Source: Porticoccaceae bacterium (lineage in GTDB: Bacteria > Pseudomonadota > Gammaproteobacteria > Pseudomonadales > Porticoccaceae). Taken from it: a DNA stretch of 18,013 nt. A program made the translations under genes and the position numbers. The stretch covers positions 1 through 18,013 of the forward strand of contig JAFMBU010000016.1 in the NCBI GenBank assembly GCA_017858295.1, in the 5' to 3' direction. Positions 1 through 7,184 of this stretch are shown here, one piece after another. Each line of letters starts with the position of its first letter. Position 1 is the first letter of the stretch. The notes under the pieces are model-generated. The model saw nothing but the letters and a program-made list of their open reading frames with translations, had not been told where the DNA came from and searched no databases.

Positions 1-83
1 GCCACACCAGACTGGCCGGTGAGGTCGGCGAAATAGCCAGCGATCAGTTCAAATTCGCTGGGTTGATGGCGATGGTCAGACAG
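1..83 (-). CDS. thiL: Thiamine-monophosphate kinase, N-terminal fragment
   Basis: Runs off the left edge; 27 codons are visible. The translation contains SEFELIAGYFADLTGQSGV, which matches the conserved ThiL start (G/S-EFxLIxxYF). ThiL phosphorylates thiamine monophosphate to the diphosphate in the cytoplasm. It follows nusB, the normal neighbour order in gammaproteobacteria. There is an in-frame TAG about 15 bases upstream of the called start, and no ATG, GTG or TTG between that stop and the conserved block. The only plausible initiator is CTG at 83-81, seven bases after the Shine-Dalgarno AGAGAGG. Identity is well supported despite the short length; the CTG start is inference. Confidence 0.82.
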   Translation of the reverse strand, partial: MSDHRHQPSEFELIAGYFADLTGQSGV

Positions 84-90
84 GTTAAGT

Positions 91-97
91 CCTCTCT
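91..97 (-). promoter_or_regulatory. Shine-Dalgarno deciding the thiL CTG start
   Basis: On the minus strand the sequence AGAGAGG lies seven bases before CTG at 83-81. This is ideal spacing, and no standard start codon is available in frame, so the site argues that CTG initiates thiL. Confidence 0.6.
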
Positions 98-111
98 AAG
101 CGTTTAAGATT

Positions 112-552
112 CTAAGCGCGCTTATTGGCAGTCACTTCAATACTGCGCTTGGCGATGGCAACGCGATCAAGAATGCCGTTAATATATTTAAAGGCATCGG
201 TGGGACCGAATGTTTTCGCCAGATTGACCCCTTCGTTAATCACAACCTTATAGGGCACATCGATGCGATAGAGCATCTCGTAAGTCGAGAGACGCAATAT
301 AGCCTGAGAAACCGGATCCAACTGATCCTGATTGCGATCCAAATAGAGCTCATAGGCCGCATCAATTTCAGTCAGTTTGGTGGGGACACCAAATAAAATT
401 TCGTGAAACAACTCAGTATCCACCGTCGCCATGTTGTTATCCACATGAAATTCGGCTTCGATATCAATAAGATCGGTCTTGCCCATATCCCATGAGTACA
501 GCGCCTGAACCAGCAGTCGACGAGCTTTTTGGCGCATTTTTGGTTTTGACAT
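112..552 (-). CDS. nusB: Transcription antitermination factor NusB
   Basis: 146 residues, the usual length. NusB binds boxA RNA together with NusE (S10) in antitermination complexes, mainly on rRNA operons. The sequence begins with the typical KPKMRQKARRLLVQALYSWD helix. It ends with the family block around the conserved VINEGVNLAKTFG and FKYINGILDRVA, near residues 104-131. The ATG at 552-550 directly abuts the ribH stop at 555-553, so translation is probably coupled. The thiL start follows after 28 bases. All of this fits the rib-nusB-thiL operon found in many gammaproteobacteria. Confidence 0.96.
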   Translation of the reverse strand: MSKPKMRQKARRLLVQALYSWDMGKTDLIDIEAEFHVDNNMATVDTELFHEILFGVPTKLTEIDAAYELYLDRNQDQLDPVSQAILRLSTYEMLYRIDVPYKVVINEGVNLAKTFGPTDAFKYINGILDRVAIAKRSIEVTANKRA

Positions 553-1035
553 CTATTCGGCGCCTTGGATTTGCTTAAATACAGTCAATAATTCGAGGAT
601 AGTCAGGGCGGCTTCTTCGCCTTTGTTCTCATGATTGTCACCTGAGCGATCCAGAGACTGCTGCAGGTTATCCGTGGTCAAGAGACCAAAGGCAACTGGC
701 AGGTTTTCGTTCAGTGACACTTCACCTATGCCTCTGGTGGTCTCAGAACAGACATAGTCAAAGTGTGGTGTATCACCGCGAATCACACAGCCTAGGGCAA
801 CGACAGCATCGTAGCGTCCGCTGCGCGCTGCGCGCTGACTGGCCAGTGGCAGCTCAAAGGCGCCGGGCACACGAAACACATCCAGTGCATCGCCGTCGAT
901 ATGGTGACGACCAAAGGCACGCACAGCACCCTCAACCAGACCATCGGTGATCTCGGCATTCCAGCGCGCAGCTATAACCGCGATGCGCACCTTACCTGTA
1001 TTAAAACTTCCCTCTTCGGGTCTATATTCACTCAT
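553..1035 (-). CDS. ribH: 6,7-dimethyl-8-ribityllumazine synthase
   Basis: 160 residues, normal for the family. The enzyme condenses 5-amino-6-ribitylamino-uracil with 3,4-dihydroxy-2-butanone 4-phosphate to form dimethylribityllumazine, the penultimate step of riboflavin synthesis. Visible motifs are RVPGAFELPL (55-64), GCVIRGDTPHFDYV (82-95) with the catalytic His at 91, and PVAFGLLTTD followed by the NKGEEAA block near the C terminus. A Shine-Dalgarno AGGA lies seven bases before the ATG. It sits 15 bases after ribB and abuts nusB. The product may also be the antenna pigment of the iron-sulfur photolyase encoded at 14317-15864 (inference from family biochemistry). Confidence 0.97.
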   Translation of the reverse strand: MSEYRPEEGSFNTGKVRIAVIAARWNAEITDGLVEGAVRAFGRHHIDGDALDVFRVPGAFELPLASQRAARSGRYDAVVALGCVIRGDTPHFDYVCSETTRGIGEVSLNENLPVAFGLLTTDNLQQSLDRSGDNHENKGEEAALTILELLTVFKQIQGAE

Positions 1036-1050
1036 GCTCTGTTCCTGTGC

Positions 1051-2169
1051 TTATTCGTAGTCGACATGCTCTACGACTTCGAGATCAAAGCCGGAGATAC
1101 CGGTAAATTTAAACGGTGCACTCATTAGACGCATCTTTTGAATGCCGAGATCGCGCAGAATCTGCGATCCGGTACCGACTTGCTGATAGACCACTTCGCT
1201 GGCCTGCTGACCACGGGCCTGACCTGGATTGAGGATCTGTTCAATACTGCGATCAATATCCTCGGAGGATTCAGGGTAGTAGAGCAATACCACAACACCG
1301 CGACCTTCAGCGGCAACGCGCTCAAGAGCTTTGTGGAATGACCAGCTTTTAAAGGTGCTGGAATCTTCAATGGCGAGTAAATCACGGGCTGACCTATTGG
1401 TATGCACTCGCACCAAAACCGGCTCTTCGCCACTGACATCGCCCATTACCAACGCAAAGTGTTTTTCGCCATGCACATCATCATGGTAGGTTTTTAAGGT
1501 GAAATCACCGTAGCTAGTACTTACTTCTCGCTCACTTACGCAAGTGGTAGTCTTTTCAGTCACTAGGCGGTGGTGAATCAAATCGGCGATAGTACCTATT
1601 TTTAGATCATGTTTTTGGGCAAAGACTTCGAGGTCGTCGCGACGCGCCATGGTGCCATCGTCATTCATGATCTCAACGATCACAGCAGCGGGTTCAAAGC
1701 CGGCCATTTTGGCCATATCACAGCCAGCTTCAGTGTGACCTGCACGACTGAGTACGCCACCGGGCTGGGCCTTGAGGGGGAAAATATGCCCCGGCTGAAC
1801 TATGTCTTCAGGGCGAGCACTGCTGGCAACAGCAGCCTGTACTGTGCGGGCGCGATCTGCAGCTGAAATACCAGTAGTCACACCTTCCGCAGCCTCAATC
1901 GACAGAGTAAACGGCGTGCCGTGGCTGGCATTGTTCTGGCTGGAGTTGACCATCATCGCCAAATCTAACTGCTTGCAGCGGTCTTGATGCAGGGTCAAGC
2001 AAATCAACCCGCGAGCGTGGGTGGCCATAAAGTTAATATCTTCGGCACGCACCATTGGTGCAGCCATGACCAGATCGCCTTCATTCTCACGATCTTCATC
2101 GTCCATCAGGATAACCATCTTGCCCTGACGGATATCTTCAATCAGCTCTTCTATTGTGTTGAGTACCAT
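1051..2169 (-). CDS. ribB: 3,4-dihydroxy-2-butanone-4-phosphate synthase with a degenerate GTP cyclohydrolase II-like domain
   Basis: 372 residues in two domains. Residues 1 to about 203 form a complete RibB domain that converts ribulose 5-phosphate to dihydroxybutanone phosphate. It has the acidic loop DDEDRENEGD (23-32), THARGLICL (50-58) and HTEAGCD (145-151). Residues from about 210 to 372 align with the GTP cyclohydrolase II fold but lack the zinc-binding cysteine cluster and the surrounding GSxRCDCG block. The matching stretch reads VRVHTNRSARDLL. It is therefore a RibBA by length but probably not a GTP cyclohydrolase; such RibBX proteins are known in gammaproteobacteria. A separate ribA would be needed elsewhere in the genome. 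A GGAAGA ribosome site precedes the ATG. Confidence 0.93.
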   Translation of the reverse strand: MVLNTIEELIEDIRQGKMVILMDDEDRENEGDLVMAAPMVRAEDINFMATHARGLICLTLHQDRCKQLDLAMMVNSSQNNASHGTPFTLSIEAAEGVTTGISAADRARTVQAAVASSARPEDIVQPGHIFPLKAQPGGVLSRAGHTEAGCDMAKMAGFEPAAVIVEIMNDDGTMARRDDLEVFAQKHDLKIGTIADLIHHRLVTEKTTTCVSEREVSTSYGDFTLKTYHDDVHGEKHFALVMGDVSGEEPVLVRVHTNRSARDLLAIEDSSTFKSWSFHKALERVAAEGRGVVVLLYYPESSEDIDRSIEQILNPGQARGQQASEVVYQQVGTGSQILRDLGIQKMRLMSAPFKFTGISGFDLEVVEHVDYE

Positions 2170-2225
2170 TATTATTTTCTTCCAATCCAGACTGTTGATT
2201 ACTACTAGCGTTTAAGCATTAGTTT

Positions 2226-2840
2226 TTAGTTAGAGCTGTCTGCGGCCTTGTCACCCAGCAATAGGCGCTCAAGGTAACGGGCAACTAGATCAACCTCAAG
2301 GTTTACTTTAGTGCCGACCTGGTAATCACCCATAATCGTGTGGACCATGGTGTGTGGCACTATATTTAATTCGAATTCTGCACCGTCCACATGATTGACC
2401 GTCAGGCTTGTGCCATCCACAGTGATTGAGCCTTTGTGGGCAACGTATTTCGCCAACTCGCGAGGAGCGCGAATACGAAAACGCCATGACCGCGCATCTT
2501 CGTGCAGGGATACCACCTCACCCATACCATCCACATGCCCAGAGACAATATGACCGCCAAAGCGGTCTGTAGCCTGCATGGCTTTTTCCAGATTGATACG
2601 GCTGCCGAGCTTTAGGTTACCGGTGGTGGTCAGGGTCAAAGTCTCAACGGAAACATCGGCCACAAAGCCATTTTCAGTTAACTCTACGGCGGTCAGACAA
2701 GTACCGTTGCAGGCAATACTGTCGCCAAGCTGAACATCCGCCATGCTTAAATTGCCGGCATTGATGTGAAGTCGGGCGTCGCCACCGCGGGGTTCGAGAT
2801 TAGTGAGCTCGCCGAGGGCGCTGATAATTCCTGTAAACAT
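2226..2840 (-). CDS. ribE: Riboflavin synthase, alpha subunit
   Basis: 204 residues from the ATG at 2840, giving the canonical N terminus MFTGI. An ATG two codons upstream (2846) is only two bases from the AGG ribosome site, while 2840 is eight bases from it, so the internal start is preferred. The enzyme dismutates two dimethylribityllumazine molecules to riboflavin. Two lumazine-binding beta-barrel repeats are visible, at about 1-97 and 98-195, the second opening with GGHIVSGHVDG (95-105). In E. coli nomenclature this gene is called ribC or ribE. It is separated from ribD by the repeat array and followed by ribB after 56 bases. Confidence 0.96.
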   Translation of the reverse strand: MFTGIISALGELTNLEPRGGDARLHINAGNLSMADVQLGDSIACNGTCLTAVELTENGFVADVSVETLTLTTTGNLKLGSRINLEKAMQATDRFGGHIVSGHVDGMGEVVSLHEDARSWRFRIRAPRELAKYVAHKGSITVDGTSLTVNHVDGAEFELNIVPHTMVHTIMGDYQVGTKVNLEVDLVARYLERLLLGDKAADSSN

Positions 2841-2872
2841 ATTCATAACCTGTGTTGATTAATTCTGTGTTA

Positions 2873-2889
2873 ACCAGCTCTGTGCTGGT
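2873..2889. repeat. Short inverted repeat upstream of ribE
   Basis: ACCAGC and GCTGGT face each other across five bases. It lies 33 bases before the ribE start. It could be a small hairpin in the mRNA or an operator; it has no T-tract, so it is not a terminator. Confidence 0.4.
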
Positions 2890-2909
2890 ATTTGGCGACG
2901 GTCGATTTT

Positions 2910-2932
2910 GAGATCCCTCGTCGCTTTGCTCA
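2910..2932 (+). repeat. Degenerate half-copy of the ribD-ribE palindromic repeat
   Basis: The stretch starting GAGATCCCTCGTCGCT resembles the right arm of the full repeats (GAGATCCTTCGGTTCGCT) with small deletions and a changed end. It lies inside an 8-bp inverted repeat, ATTTTGAG (2905-2912) and CTCAAAAT (2929-2936), just before the first full copy. This may be the decayed remnant of an older unit. Confidence 0.45.
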
Positions 2933-2941
2933 AAATACCCT

Positions 2942-3255
2942 GTCATCCCGAGCGCAGTCGAAGGATCTCATCGCTGTGCCATCCTGCCCCTGCAACCCTG
3001 CGGGAGATCCTTCGGTTCGCTGCGCTCTCTCAGGATGACAGCTGTGGAGTCATCCCGAGCGCAGTCGAGGGATCTCATCGCTGTGCCACCCTGCCCCCTG
3101 CAATCCTGCGGGAGATCCTTCGGCTCGCTGCGCTCTCTCAGGATGACAGCTGTGGAGTCATCCCGAGCGCAGTCGAGGGATCTCATCGCTGTGCCACCCT
3201 GCCCCCTGCAACCCTGCGGGAGATCCTTCGGTTCGCTGCGCTCTCTCAGGATGAT
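2942..3255. repeat. Three tandem copies of a ~99-bp imperfect palindrome between ribD and ribE
   Basis: Units lie at 2942-3039, 3049-3147 and 3157-3255, separated by identical 9-bp spacers AGCTGTGGA, giving a period of 107-108 bp. Each unit begins GTCATCCCGAGCGCAGTCGA and ends with the near-complement CGCTCTCTCAGGATGAC. The arms can fold into a long bulged hairpin in DNA or RNA. Copies differ by only a few bases (for example AAGGATCT versus AGGGATCT in the left arm), so the amplification is recent or homogenised. The arm sequence resembles a widespread class of intergenic palindromes that give spurious peptides such as HPERSRRIS when translated; that comparison is from memory. The array sits inside an otherwise tight operon and may change RNA stability or read-through. 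Confidence 0.9.
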
Positions 3256-3283
3256 TTTAGGGGCATGCAATGACCCTAAAATC
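3253..3283. repeat. Perfect 10-bp inverted repeat at the ribD stop codon
   Basis: GATTTTAGGG (3253-3262) pairs perfectly with CCCTAAAATC (3274-3283) across 11 bases. On the minus strand it overlaps the ribD TGA and abuts the last palindromic unit. It lacks a T-tract after the stem, so termination is uncertain. It may instead protect the 3' end of a processed nrdR-ribD message. Confidence 0.55.
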
Positions 3284-4415
3284 AATAATCCTTATCCGGC
3301 CTCAGGGTAATACGGATGTCCTCACCAATCTGGCGCATATCTTTTACTGCCAGGGCCAAATGAGCATCAATCGTCTGAATCGGTAACTCAAACATCGGCC
3401 GCGCGTCGCTGCCAAATAACTTGGGCGCCCAGTAGCAGACCAACTCGTCGAGAAGCCCCTCCGCAACAAAACCACCGGCTAATCCAGCGCCAGCTTCAAC
3501 CATCACACTGTTGCACTCACGACGAGCCAATTCGAGTAATAATTCGTGGAGATCCACATGGCCATCACGAGCCGGTAAAAACACTACTGTGGCTCCCGCA
3601 GCTTCCAGGGCTACCGCCTTTTCACGCTGCTCCGAGCCATCAATAGTCGCAATTAACGTGTCACCGGGCTGGGCAAACATGCGCGCCTCAGGACTCATCT
3701 GTAATTTACTGTCTACCACTACCCGCAGAGGTTGGCGCAAGCTGTCTTCAACACCCACATCTTCATTGTTAATGCGCACAGTTAGAGAGGGATCATCCAT
3801 CAGCTGAGTGCCAATACCGGTGATAATCGCGCAGTTGGCGGCGCGTAAACGCTGCACATCTTTGCGCGATGCCGGTGTAGTGATCCACTGGCTCTGACCA
3901 CTGGCCATGGCGGTGCGACCGTCAAGGCTGGCGGCAATCTTGACCACGACCCAGGGCAGACCCTGCTCATGGCGCTTAATAAAACCTTTATTTAACTCTC
4001 GCGCTTGGTCTTCATAGAGACCACAGGCGACTTCGATACCTGCATCCTGGAGCAGCTTAATACCCTCACCGGCCACCTCGGGATTGGGATCTTCGCAGGC
4101 TATAACGGCACGGCTGATACCGGCGTCGATCAGCGCCTGAACACAGGGCCCAGTTTTGCCGGTATGACTGCAGGGCTCCAGCGTGACATAAGCCGTGGCA
4201 CCTTTTGTATTTGATCCTGCGTTTGTTGCAGTATTTAACGCTTCAACTTCAGCATGATTACCGCCGACGGGGCGGGTATAGCCCTCACCGATAATCGCGC
4301 CATCTTCAACCAGCACACAGCCAACACTGGGATTGGGCGCCGTGGTAAAGCGACCCAGAGCGGCAAGTTCCAGCGCTCGGGACATATATTCGCGATCTGC
4401 CACAGAGTAGGCCAT
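3282..4415 (-). CDS. ribD: Bifunctional diaminohydroxyphosphoribosylaminopyrimidine deaminase / 5-amino-6-(5-phosphoribosylamino)uracil reductase
   Basis: 377 residues, the normal length for the two-domain enzyme that performs steps two and three of riboflavin synthesis. The N-terminal deaminase (about 1-145) has the zinc motif HAEVEAL (54-60, with His54 and Glu56) and PCSHTGKTGPC (81-91, cysteines at both ends). The C-terminal reductase domain starts near residue 150 with VVVKIAASLDGRTA and uses NADPH. The start codon overlaps the nrdR stop as ATGA, showing translational coupling. The stop codon lies within a perfect inverted repeat next to the palindromic array. Confidence 0.97.
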   Translation of the reverse strand: MAYSVADREYMSRALELAALGRFTTAPNPSVGCVLVEDGAIIGEGYTRPVGGNHAEVEALNTATNAGSNTKGATAYVTLEPCSHTGKTGPCVQALIDAGISRAVIACEDPNPEVAGEGIKLLQDAGIEVACGLYEDQARELNKGFIKRHEQGLPWVVVKIAASLDGRTAMASGQSQWITTPASRKDVQRLRAANCAIITGIGTQLMDDPSLTVRINNEDVGVEDSLRQPLRVVVDSKLQMSPEARMFAQPGDTLIATIDGSEQREKAVALEAAGATVVFLPARDGHVDLHELLLELARRECNSVMVEAGAGLAGGFVAEGLLDELVCYWAPKLFGSDARPMFELPIQTIDAHLALAVKDMRQIGEDIRITLRPDKDY

Positions 4416-4888
4416 CAGTCTTCGGCCTCATTGGGCTTTAGTGCGCTGAGGCGGTTGAGTTCATCTTGAAATTCACTGAGGTCCTGAAAACTGCGATAGA
4501 CCGAGGCGAAGCGCACATAGGCAACTTCGTCGAGCTCGCGCAATTTACTCATCACCGCTTCACCAACCATTCGCGAGGGCACTTCCCGCTCACCGGTAAC
4601 CTGCAAAAAATGACGAATTTGAGTTAGGGCGACTTCAATTTGTTCTATGGATACCGGACGTTTTTCCAAGGCGCGCTGCAAGCCGGAGCGCAGCTTGTTC
4701 TCGTCGAAAGGTTCGCGAGTACCATCGGTTTTTATCACCCGAGGCATAACCAGTTCGGCCATCTCGTAGGTGGTAAAACGCTCACTGCAACTGAGGCATT
4801 CGCGACGTCGACGCACCTGACCGCCGTCAGCGACTAAACGTGAATCTACAACTTTGGTGTCATCAGCTTTGCAAAAGGGACAATACAT
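4415..4888 (-). CDS. nrdR: Transcriptional repressor NrdR
   Basis: 157 residues, typical. NrdR is an ATP/dATP-sensing repressor of ribonucleotide reductase genes. A zinc ribbon is visible with cysteines 3, 6, 31 and 34 (CPFC and CLSC), followed by the RRRRE basic patch and an ATP-cone domain from about residue 49. The gene overlaps ribD by one base-sharing ATGA, an arrangement common in proteobacteria. No clear Shine-Dalgarno is seen before the ATG; an extended -10 promoter candidate lies about 28 bases upstream, which would give a short leader. Confidence 0.97.
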   Translation of the reverse strand: MYCPFCKADDTKVVDSRLVADGGQVRRRRECLSCSERFTTYEMAELVMPRVIKTDGTREPFDENKLRSGLQRALEKRPVSIEQIEVALTQIRHFLQVTGEREVPSRMVGEAVMSKLRELDEVAYVRFASVYRSFQDLSEFQDELNRLSALKPNEAED

Positions 4889-4915
4889 GGCGTTAGATCA
4901 AAAAAAAGGGGCGCC

Positions 4916-4924
4916 ATTCTACCA
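4916..4924 (-). promoter_or_regulatory. Candidate extended -10 promoter for nrdR-rib operon
   Basis: On the minus strand the gap before nrdR reads TGGTAGAAT: an extended TGn element directly followed by TAGAAT (five of six to TATAAT). No good -35 box is present at 16-18 bases. Its position would start a leader of about 20 bases. Confidence 0.35.
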
Positions 4925-4943
4925 CAAGATAATGCTCTGAAAG

Positions 4944-5669
4944 CTATTGTGGATTATCCATAGCCGCTATTCCCACATCCTTGCCAGAGTGGATATAAGT
5001 GACACCCCTATCGCTGACTACGCAGCGGTGGCGAGGGCCCGCAAGTGAGCCATTTTGGGTCTCATAACCTGCGTCTCCCGGGTAGAGCAACAGGCCAACC
5101 TCGCCGTCGCGAGCAAATCGCGGAGTAACCCAGTAGGGCTCAAAATGGTGCAGGCTTTCCAATGCCTGTTCAGCATTGGCAAACTGATCCACTAACTTAA
5201 TGCTCATGTAAGTCGGCGGCATCATATCCAGCTCACCTGCATCATGCATTGCCAGCGCCTGAGTGGGGTTCAGCCACTGAAAATCGTGAATCTCGCCATC
5301 GTCAATCACCACCGTTGAATCAGCCTCTGCCACCACTGCGGCAAAGAACCATGTGGCAAAGCGACGTTTTAATTTCTCCGGAGTGGTCCAGTGCGAGAAG
5401 TGCACCAGCTGTTCGGCATCTAGCGCAAGACCGCACTCTTCCGCAGATTCCCTGACCGCAGCAGCTCGCGCCGTCAGTGTTTCATCCTGGGTACCAGCAC
5501 CTACGCAATCAGCCGGATCTACTGCACCGCCGGGAAACACCCAGGCACCGCCGGCAAAGGCGAGTTTGGCATTGCGCCGCAGAAGTAATATTTCGATGCC
5601 AGTTTGAGCTTGGCGCAAAATCATAACGGTTGCGGCATTACGTAATGTATCTGCTGGTGTGTCACTCAA
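4944..5669 (-). CDS. NUDIX hydrolase
   Basis: 241 residues. Nudix enzymes hydrolyse nucleoside diphosphates linked to another moiety. The glycine part of the box is GGAWVFPGGAVDP (40-52) and the catalytic helix is RESAEECGL (73-81). The stretch between them is longer than the standard GX5EX7REUXEEXGU spacing, as in larger NUDT19-like or CoA-type family members. Substrate cannot be told. The start is TTG at 5669, seven bases after the ribosome site AGAGG; no ATG is available upstream of the conserved N-terminal strand. It lies between the glyA terminator and nrdR, 55 bases from the latter. Confidence 0.85.
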   Translation of the reverse strand: MSDTPADTLRNAATVMILRQAQTGIEILLLRRNAKLAFAGGAWVFPGGAVDPADCVGAGTQDETLTARAAAVRESAEECGLALDAEQLVHFSHWTTPEKLKRRFATWFFAAVVAEADSTVVIDDGEIHDFQWLNPTQALAMHDAGELDMMPPTYMSIKLVDQFANAEQALESLHHFEPYWVTPRFARDGEVGLLLYPGDAGYETQNGSLAGPRHRCVVSDRGVTYIHSGKDVGIAAMDNPQ

Positions 5670-5710
5670 GATGACGCCTCTATTTTTTTTAATTATTAGT
5701 ATCCATAGTT

Positions 5711-5744
5711 AAAAACAAAAAAGCCCTGCAGTAAACAGGGCTTT
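5711..5744 (-). terminator. Rho-independent terminator after glyA
   Basis: On the minus strand a perfect 9-bp stem, AAAGCCCTG pairing with CAGGGCTTT (arms 5736-5744 and 5720-5728), has a seven-base loop. It is followed by a T-rich run (TTTGTTTTT). It lies 41 bases after the glyA stop and separates glyA from the nudix gene. Confidence 0.9.
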
Positions 5745-5784
5745 CTCGATTCGCTTAGTCAAACTACTGCCTAGAGGTTAAAGA

Positions 5785-7044
5785 TTAACCGTAGACAGGG
5801 AAGCGACGACAGATTTCTAATACCTTGGCTTTAACCTCGGCGATAACCTGGTCAGAGGTGCCATTCTCCAGACTATCAAGAATATCGCACATCCACTCAG
5901 TCAACTGCACAGTCTCGTCAATACCGAAACCGCGAGTTGTAATGGCTGGTGTACCCACTCGCAAACCTGAAGTCACAAAGGGCGAGCGCGGATCATTGGG
6001 TACCGCATTCTTATTCACCGTGATAAAGGCTTCACCCATGGCGCGGTCGGCGTCTGTACCCGTGTACTCTTTACCGATCAGGCTCACCAGCATCAGGTGA
6101 TTTTCAGTGCCATTGGAAACTATATTGAAACCGCGCTTCATAAAGCTCGCCGCCATGGCCTTCGCATTGGCCACAACCTGCTTCTGGTATTCAACAAACT
6201 CTGGGCTGGCTGCTTCTTTAAAGGCAATTGCCTTGGCTGCAATCACATGACACAGAGGTCCGCCCTGTCCACCAGGGAAAACTGCAGAGTTACACTTCTT
6301 CGCCACGGCTTCGTCGTTGGTGATGATGATACCGCCGCGAGGGCCACGCAATGTTTTGTGGGTTGTTGACGTTACCACGTGAGCATGTGGCACTGGATTG
6401 GGGTAGACACCAGCGGCAATCAAGCCAGAGACGTGAGCCATATCAACCATCAGATAGGCACCGACTTTATCGGCGATTTCACGAAAACGGGCCCAATCCA
6501 TAATGCCAGAATAAGCAGAGAAACCGGCAATAATCATCGCTGGCTTGTGCTCAATGGCCAAGGCTTCAACCTGTTCGTAATCAATTAGACCGGTCTCGGC
6601 GTCGAGACCATACTGAATGGGATTGTAGAGCTTGCCGGAAAAGTTTGGCTTGGCACCGTGGGTTAGGTGACCACCGTCGGCCAGACTCATACCCAAAATT
6701 GTGTCGCCACCTTTTATCAGCGCGAGGAATACGGCACTGTTAGCTTGGGAGCCAGAGTGAGGCTGCACATTGGCATAGGCCGCGCCATAGAGGCTCTTCA
6801 GACGATCAATCGCCAACTGCTCAGTGATATCAACATACTCACAGCCACCGTAGTAGCGCTTGCCAGGATAACCCTCGGCGTATTTGTTGGTCATCTGACC
6901 ACCCTGAGCTGCCATAACCGCCGGGCTGGTGTAGTTCTCAGAGGCAATCAGTTCAATGTGCTGTTCTTGACGCTGATCTTCCTGCTGCATGGCGTGCCAT
7001 ACCTCGGCATCAAAATTTTCGATAGTCTGGTTCTTATCAAACAT
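5785..7044 (-). CDS. glyA: Serine hydroxymethyltransferase
   Basis: 419 residues, full length. This PLP enzyme interconverts serine and glycine while charging tetrahydrofolate with a one-carbon unit, in the cytoplasm. The PLP lysine is K230 in TSTTHKTLRGPRGG. The cofactor-binding Asp201 and His204 are in MVDMAHVSGL, and the substrate loop NKYAEGYPGKRYYGGCEYVD spans about 53-72. The gene has its own terminator downstream and a 140-base upstream region carrying three imperfect 17-bp tandem repeats. No strong Shine-Dalgarno precedes the ATG. Clustering of glyA with nrdR and rib genes is common in gammaproteobacteria. Confidence 0.97.
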   Translation of the reverse strand: MFDKNQTIENFDAEVWHAMQQEDQRQEQHIELIASENYTSPAVMAAQGGQMTNKYAEGYPGKRYYGGCEYVDITEQLAIDRLKSLYGAAYANVQPHSGSQANSAVFLALIKGGDTILGMSLADGGHLTHGAKPNFSGKLYNPIQYGLDAETGLIDYEQVEALAIEHKPAMIIAGFSAYSGIMDWARFREIADKVGAYLMVDMAHVSGLIAAGVYPNPVPHAHVVTSTTHKTLRGPRGGIIITNDEAVAKKCNSAVFPGGQGGPLCHVIAAKAIAFKEAASPEFVEYQKQVVANAKAMAASFMKRGFNIVSNGTENHLMLVSLIGKEYTGTDADRAMGEAFITVNKNAVPNDPRSPFVTSGLRVGTPAITTRGFGIDETVQLTEWMCDILDSLENGTSDQVIAEVKAKVLEICRRFPVYG

Positions 7045-7080
7045 GGTTAGGACATTCCCGTAGCTGGTGGCTTTTAAATG

Positions 7081-7130
7081 TAGCGAGTCTAAAATTTAGT
7101 AAGTCTAAAAAGGTAGCAAAGTAAAAAAGG
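7081..7130. repeat. Three imperfect 16-17 bp tandem repeats upstream of glyA
   Basis: On the plus strand: TAGCGAGTCTAAAATT (7081-7096), TAGTAAGTCTAAAAAGG (7097-7113) and TAGCAAAGTAAAAAAGG (7114-7130). They lie head to tail, directly upstream of glyA (start 7044) and downstream of the rlmD stop. They could be a regulator-binding array or a simple-sequence expansion; no known box was recognised. Confidence 0.55.
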
Positions 7131-7184
7131 TGGGAAGTTTAACCGAAAGCCGAAGCGGCTAACAGTCAAAAGTCTCACTGGAAA

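Noticed and set aside
2170..2225. Possible FMN riboswitch upstream of ribB
   Set aside because: The gap is only 56 bases and shows none of the conserved RFN element; the ribD-ribE gap is filled by palindromic repeats.
2942..3255. Possible CRISPR array
   Set aside because: Repeat units are about 99 bp, spacers are identical 9-bp sequences, and no cas genes are near.
2908..3310. Open reading frames of 91-121 codons on both strands through the ribD-ribE gap
   Set aside because: They are translations of the tandem palindromes, with internally repeated peptides such as HPERSRRIS and ERSEPKDLPQ; they are not real genes.
7148..7160. AGCCG-AAG-CGGCT hairpin as an rlmD terminator
   Set aside because: The stem is five pairs and no T-run follows on the minus strand, only TTTCGGTT.
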